A stretch of 8,704 nucleotides of DNA from Bacteroidales bacterium (GTDB taxonomy: Bacteria; Bacteroidota; Bacteroidia; Bacteroidales; Lentimicrobiaceae). Every line of letters starts with the position of its first letter. Position 1 is the first letter of the stretch. This document shows positions 6,251 through 8,704 of the stretch, one piece after another. The stretch is taken from NCBI GenBank assembly GCA_022837485.1, contig JALHHH010000083.1:1-8704 (forward strand). The letters are read 5' to 3'. Position numbers and translations under genes: made by a program. Below the pieces are notes generated by a model. The model was not told the origin of the DNA, searched no databases, and saw only the letters and a list, made by a program, of their open reading frames with translations.

Positions 6251-7114
6251 ATGAAACACTCTGTTATCCTCTGGCTCTCTTTTATCGCCCTTTTGACTCT
6301 GGCATACTGCAAACCCAAACCGGCAGAAGACGACACTCACCGTCATCAAACGTCTGCAGCAAAGCAAACCATCGTTGTTAACGACTCTGCCTTCCGAAAG
6401 ATGATCGTGAACGAACACATGGTCATGGCCACGCTTTATCAGCAAACCGCTGCCGAATACCGTGCCCTGTGCTACCAGGCATTCAATCTTGGAAAACTGA
6501 TGCTCGAAGCCGATCTGGCCGATAAATCGGTGGATAAGCACAGGATTATAATCCTGGATGTCGATGAAACCGTTCTCGATAACAGTCCGTTCCAGGCAAA
6601 ATCGGTTCTCGAAAGTACTTCATATCCATATAACTGGGACGACTGGTGCCAGCGTGCTATTGCCGAACCCCTGCCAGGTGCTATTGAGTTTCTGAAGCAT
6701 GCACGAGCCAACGGCGTAAGCATTTTTTATGTCACCAACCGGAAAGAATACCTGAAGGATGTTACCGTAAAGAACCTCGCCGCATTTGGTTTTCCACAGG
6801 CAGATGCTGAACACGTTATTTGTCGTACAGACGAAGCAAGTAAAGAGGGGAGAAGGCAGGAGCTTCAGAAGAAATACCACATTTCCCTGCTTTTCGGTGA
6901 CAACCTTAACGATTTTGCAGAAGATTTTGAGGGGCTGGGCGTTAAACCTCGTTTACAGGCCGTGGACCGCATGTCGGCAATGTTCGGTCAAAAATTTATC
7001 GTACTGCCAAACGCAATGTATGGTGACTGGGAGAATGCGCTTTACAATTACATGTCATCAGCTCCCGACTCGGTGAAATTTGAGATGCGGCGGAAATGGT
7101 TACACTCCTATTAA
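6251..7114 (+). CDS. Class C acid phosphatase, lipoprotein e(P4) family
   Basis: This is a HAD-superfamily phosphomonoesterase of the secreted class C type, whose members (such as Haemophilus e(P4)) dephosphorylate nucleotides and other small phosphate esters outside the inner membrane. Residues 1-20 are a signal peptide with a hydrophobic core ending LTLAYC; C20 is the probable lipidated cysteine, although Tyr at the -1 position is unusual for a lipobox. Catalytic motifs in the 287-residue protein are ILDVDETVLDNSPF (nucleophile D103, acid/base D105), FYVTNRK (T162), K198 in SKEGRRQ, and LLFGDNLNDF (D217, D221). NAMYGDWE near the C-terminus matches the family pattern NxxYGxWE. There is no SD; the leader is AT-rich, directly behind the nifJ terminator. 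It has its own promoter and overlaps the convergent cyclo-ligase by 15 bp. The family is confident; the natural substrate is unknown. Confidence 0.94.
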   Translation: MKHSVILWLSFIALLTLAYCKPKPAEDDTHRHQTSAAKQTIVVNDSAFRKMIVNEHMVMATLYQQTAAEYRALCYQAFNLGKLMLEADLADKSVDKHRIIILDVDETVLDNSPFQAKSVLESTSYPYNWDDWCQRAIAEPLPGAIEFLKHARANGVSIFYVTNRKEYLKDVTVKNLAAFGFPQADAEHVICRTDEASKEGRRQELQKKYHISLLFGDNLNDFAEDFEGLGVKPRLQAVDRMSAMFGQKFIVLPNAMYGDWENALYNYMSSAPDSVKFEMRRKWLHSY

Positions 7115-7669
7115 TTCGCTTTCGGTAATCACCATATCCATTCTAACGTCATTGCTGTCGGCCGGGATACGGTCGAACAGCTGGAAATTGAAACATATTC
7201 CGGCTTTATGGGCATTTGTTCCGGTTAAGAAGCGATCGTAGTAAGCTTTTCCCCGGCCCATTCGGTTTCTGTTGCGGTCGAACGCAATCCCCGGAACAAC
7301 GATCAGATCGATTTTCTCAAGTGCGGTGAATACAGTACCCTCGGGCTCAGGAATTCCGTAAAGATCTCCGGCTGTCATCCTGCGCTCTCCCTCGTATTGT
7401 TTTATTACCATCTCGTCGCCGTTTACCGATGGCAGCATTATCCGTTTGCTGCCCGCCCATTTTCTAATCAGGTCGTGTGTGTGAACTTCTCCGCCAAACG
7501 ACCAGTATGCCAGTATAATTTCGGCGGTGCAGAATTGCGGAAGTGTTTCAATCCGGTGCATAATCCGCACAGAAGCTTCCATCCGGCTTTCATCGCTCAT
7601 GGCTGCCTTCATAGCAGAAACCTGCCTTCGGCAACTCTTCTTTTCTTCCTGTATAATATCGGCTTTCAT
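7100..7669 (-). CDS. ygfA: 5-formyltetrahydrofolate cyclo-ligase
   Basis: This cytoplasmic enzyme (MTHFS, also called YgfA or Fau) uses ATP to turn 5-formyltetrahydrofolate into 5,10-methenyltetrahydrofolate, returning a storage or inhibitory folate to the one-carbon pool. The 189-residue length is typical. Visible motifs are the basic N-terminal helix KKSCRRQV, YGIPEPEG at 104-111, DLIVVPGIAFD at 121-131, the nucleotide-binding GRGKAYYDRFL at 138-148, and the C-terminal DMVITESELIGV. The binding loop normally reads GRGKGYYD; Ala replaces the third Gly here (A142), a mild change. The start at 7669 has no SD but gives a full-length N-terminus. A TAnnTTTG box lies just upstream. Its final codons overlap the end of the convergent phosphatase gene, and no terminator is seen between the two. 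The upstream sppA gene is separated by a strong hairpin, so the two are probably not one operon. Confidence 0.94.
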   Translation of the reverse strand: MKADIIQEEKKSCRRQVSAMKAAMSDESRMEASVRIMHRIETLPQFCTAEIILAYWSFGGEVHTHDLIRKWAGSKRIMLPSVNGDEMVIKQYEGERRMTAGDLYGIPEPEGTVFTALEKIDLIVVPGIAFDRNRNRMGRGKAYYDRFLTGTNAHKAGICFNFQLFDRIPADSNDVRMDMVITESELIGV

Positions 7670-7686
7670 GCAAGTGGTTTTCGGGA

Positions 7687-7694
7687 CAAAGGTA
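7687..7694 (-). promoter_or_regulatory. Candidate -7 box for the cyclo-ligase gene
   Basis: The minus strand reads TACCTTTG, a full match to TAnnTTTG, 17 bases before the start codon at 7669. Transcription would begin near 7677-7683, leaving a leader of roughly 8-14 bases. The -33 region falls on the A/T flank of the sppA terminator and offers TTTT or CTTT rather than a clean TTTG, so the call is moderate. Confidence 0.45.
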
Positions 7695-7710
7695 CATGAA
7701 GCAGTGAAAT

Positions 7711-7754
7711 GAAAAAGCTCCGTACCGGGTATTTAAGCCGGTACGGAGCTTTTA
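7711..7754 (-). terminator. Strong, probably bidirectional terminator of sppA
   Basis: Arms 7713-7728 and 7738-7753 pair perfectly over 16 bp (AAAAGCTCCGTACCGG and its complement) around a 9-base loop. The paired A/T ends supply a U-run on either strand. It begins 12 bases after the sppA stop codon at 7766, so sppA is its natural client. No plus-strand gene ends nearby except the phosphatase at 7114, so the plus-strand side could catch readthrough from that transcript. Confidence 0.9.
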
Positions 7755-7765
7755 TCTTGTTTTGT

Positions 7766-8704
7766 CTAATACATGTTCATGATAAAGGGCAGTCGTGCCT
7801 GAATTCCTTCCATGCCTGAAATTTGTCTGAGCTCTTTCACAAGAGGATAGAGTGCACCAAGCTCTTTCATCAGCCTGGTCTCTGATGGTTTGCCTGAAAG
7901 ATCATCAATCAGTTGCGTTATAGGATCTTTTTGAGCAGGCAGGGATGTGATGCGGTAATCGGTAAGGTTTGCCATGGAAGCGGCAACGGCAATGGCTTCG
8001 TTAAGGCCTCCGGTGTTGTCAACCAATCCGATGCGCAAACCGTCAACTCCGCTCCATACGCGTCCCTGTCCGATGCTGTCGACCTCTGCCGTCTGCATTG
8101 AACGGCCTTCCGAAACGTGTCCGACAAACACCTCGTAAATGCGTTCCACATCGTTGGTAATTACCTTTTCCTCGTAAGGCGTAAGCGGTCGGGTTACCGA
8201 AATGTAATCGGAGTGCTTGTTGGTTTTCACCCTGTCGAATGTGATGCCCAACTTGTTGCTGAAGAATTTACTGAAATCGGGAATAACCCCGAATACACCG
8301 ATCGATCCCGTAAGTGTGGTGGGATTGGCGATGATGGTGTCGGCTGCACACGCTATGTAGTAACCTCCCGAAGCTGCATAGTCGCCCATGCTTGCAACAA
8401 CCGGTTTTACTTCCCGGGCCAGTTTGATTTCACGTAATATTACTTCCGATGCCAGTGCAGAACCTCCGGGTGAATTGATGCGGAATACGATGGCTTTTAC
8501 CGAACTGTCGGCTGCAGCTTTGCGAATAGCCCTGGATATACGCTCCGAACCAATGGTTTCGTCGTTACCCTCGCCTCCGCCTATACTGCCCACGGCATAT
8601 ACAACGGCAATCTTGTCCTTTGCCCGTTTCTTAACCGGTTTTTCAGGAGCTTTTGCATACTGACTGAGTTTTACCATCTCTATTTTATCTTTCTCTTCCA
8701 GTCC
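7766..8704 (-). CDS. sppA: Signal peptide peptidase SppA, C-terminal half
   Basis: This membrane-bound serine protease of the Clp/crotonase fold degrades signal peptides left after protein export. The frame stays open to the right edge: codons before the Met at 8675-8677 read GLEEKDKIE without a stop, so that Met is internal and the gene continues outside. About 312 residues are visible, corresponding to the C-terminal protease domain of the long (67-kDa type) SppA. Visible motifs are KIAVVYAVGSI, the oxyanion-hole strand FRINSPGGSALAS, and GDYAASGGYYIACAADTIIANPTTLTGSIGVFG. The nucleophile is the Ser of YAASGGYY, codon at 8369-8371 (E. coli S409). The catalytic Lys of this class (E. coli K209) lies in the N-terminal half, outside the window. 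The C-terminus, IQARLPFIMNMY, looks complete. A 16-bp-stem terminator follows. The short 36-kDa form is unlikely because a spacer-like stretch precedes the domain. Confidence 0.93.
   Translation of the reverse strand, partial: GLEEKDKIEMVKLSQYAKAPEKPVKKRAKDKIAVVYAVGSIGGGEGNDETIGSERISRAIRKAAADSSVKAIVFRINSPGGSALASEVILREIKLAREVKPVVASMGDYAASGGYYIACAADTIIANPTTLTGSIGVFGVIPDFSKFFSNKLGITFDRVKTNKHSDYISVTRPLTPYEEKVITNDVERIYEVFVGHVSEGRSMQTAEVDSIGQGRVWSGVDGLRIGLVDNTGGLNEAIAVAASMANLTDYRITSLPAQKDPITQLIDDLSGKPSETRLMKELGALYPLVKELRQISGMEGIQARLPFIMNMY

Noticed and set aside
5818..6381. 187-codon plus-strand frame over the end of nifJ and the start of the phosphatase gene
   Set aside because: It crosses the nifJ stop, the terminator and the phosphatase start in another frame, with low-complexity out-of-frame composition. 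Both real genes are intact, so a fusion or frameshift is not supported.
8675..8677. ATG as the real start of a short SppA
   Set aside because: The frame stays open upstream to the window edge with no SD before this Met. The domain corresponds to the second half of long SppA, so the gene is simply cut by the edge.

Overview
The window reads as chromosomal core sequence from an anaerobic or microaerophilic member of the Bacteroidota, probably Bacteroidales or a relative. Three things support this. The pyruvate:ferredoxin oxidoreductase (PFOR) is very close to how I remember Bacteroides-type enzymes. Three candidate promoters carry the Bacteroidota -7 box TAnnTTTG. Several genes start without a Shine-Dalgarno (SD) sequence, behind AT-rich leaders. 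No mobile element, CRISPR array, tRNA, rRNA or phage gene was found.

Layout, left to right. (1) Positions 1-155 hold the 3' end of a plus-strand 4Fe-4S ferredoxin-type gene. (2) On the minus strand come an AqpZ-type water channel (267-959) and a dihydroorotate-dehydrogenase-like flavoprotein (1123-2136), each with its own hairpin terminator. (3) A 512-bp AT-rich divergent intergenic region (2137-2648) separates that flavoprotein from nifJ. (4) nifJ (2649-6185, plus) encodes a complete 1178-residue PFOR. (5) A terminator that overlaps a perfect-consensus promoter leads into a class C acid phosphatase of the e(P4) type (6251-7114, plus). (6) Two minus-strand genes follow: 5-formyltetrahydrofolate cyclo-ligase (7100-7669), whose 3' end overlaps the phosphatase tail-to-tail by 15 bp, and the C-terminal half of signal peptide peptidase SppA (7766 to beyond the right edge). 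A 16-bp-stem terminator lies between them.

The genes are mostly single transcription units set off by strong hairpins, not one operon. The clearest functional pairing is nifJ with the divergent DHOD-like flavoprotein. The first partial gene is also an iron-sulfur protein, so the left half leans towards anaerobic electron transfer. The right half is housekeeping: phosphate scavenging, folate salvage and envelope proteolysis.

I see no wholly new system. The points most worth a second look are the promoter nested in the terminator at 6186-6244, the DHOD-like protein that lacks the canonical catalytic cysteine motif, and the hairpin just upstream of the presumed nifJ promoter.
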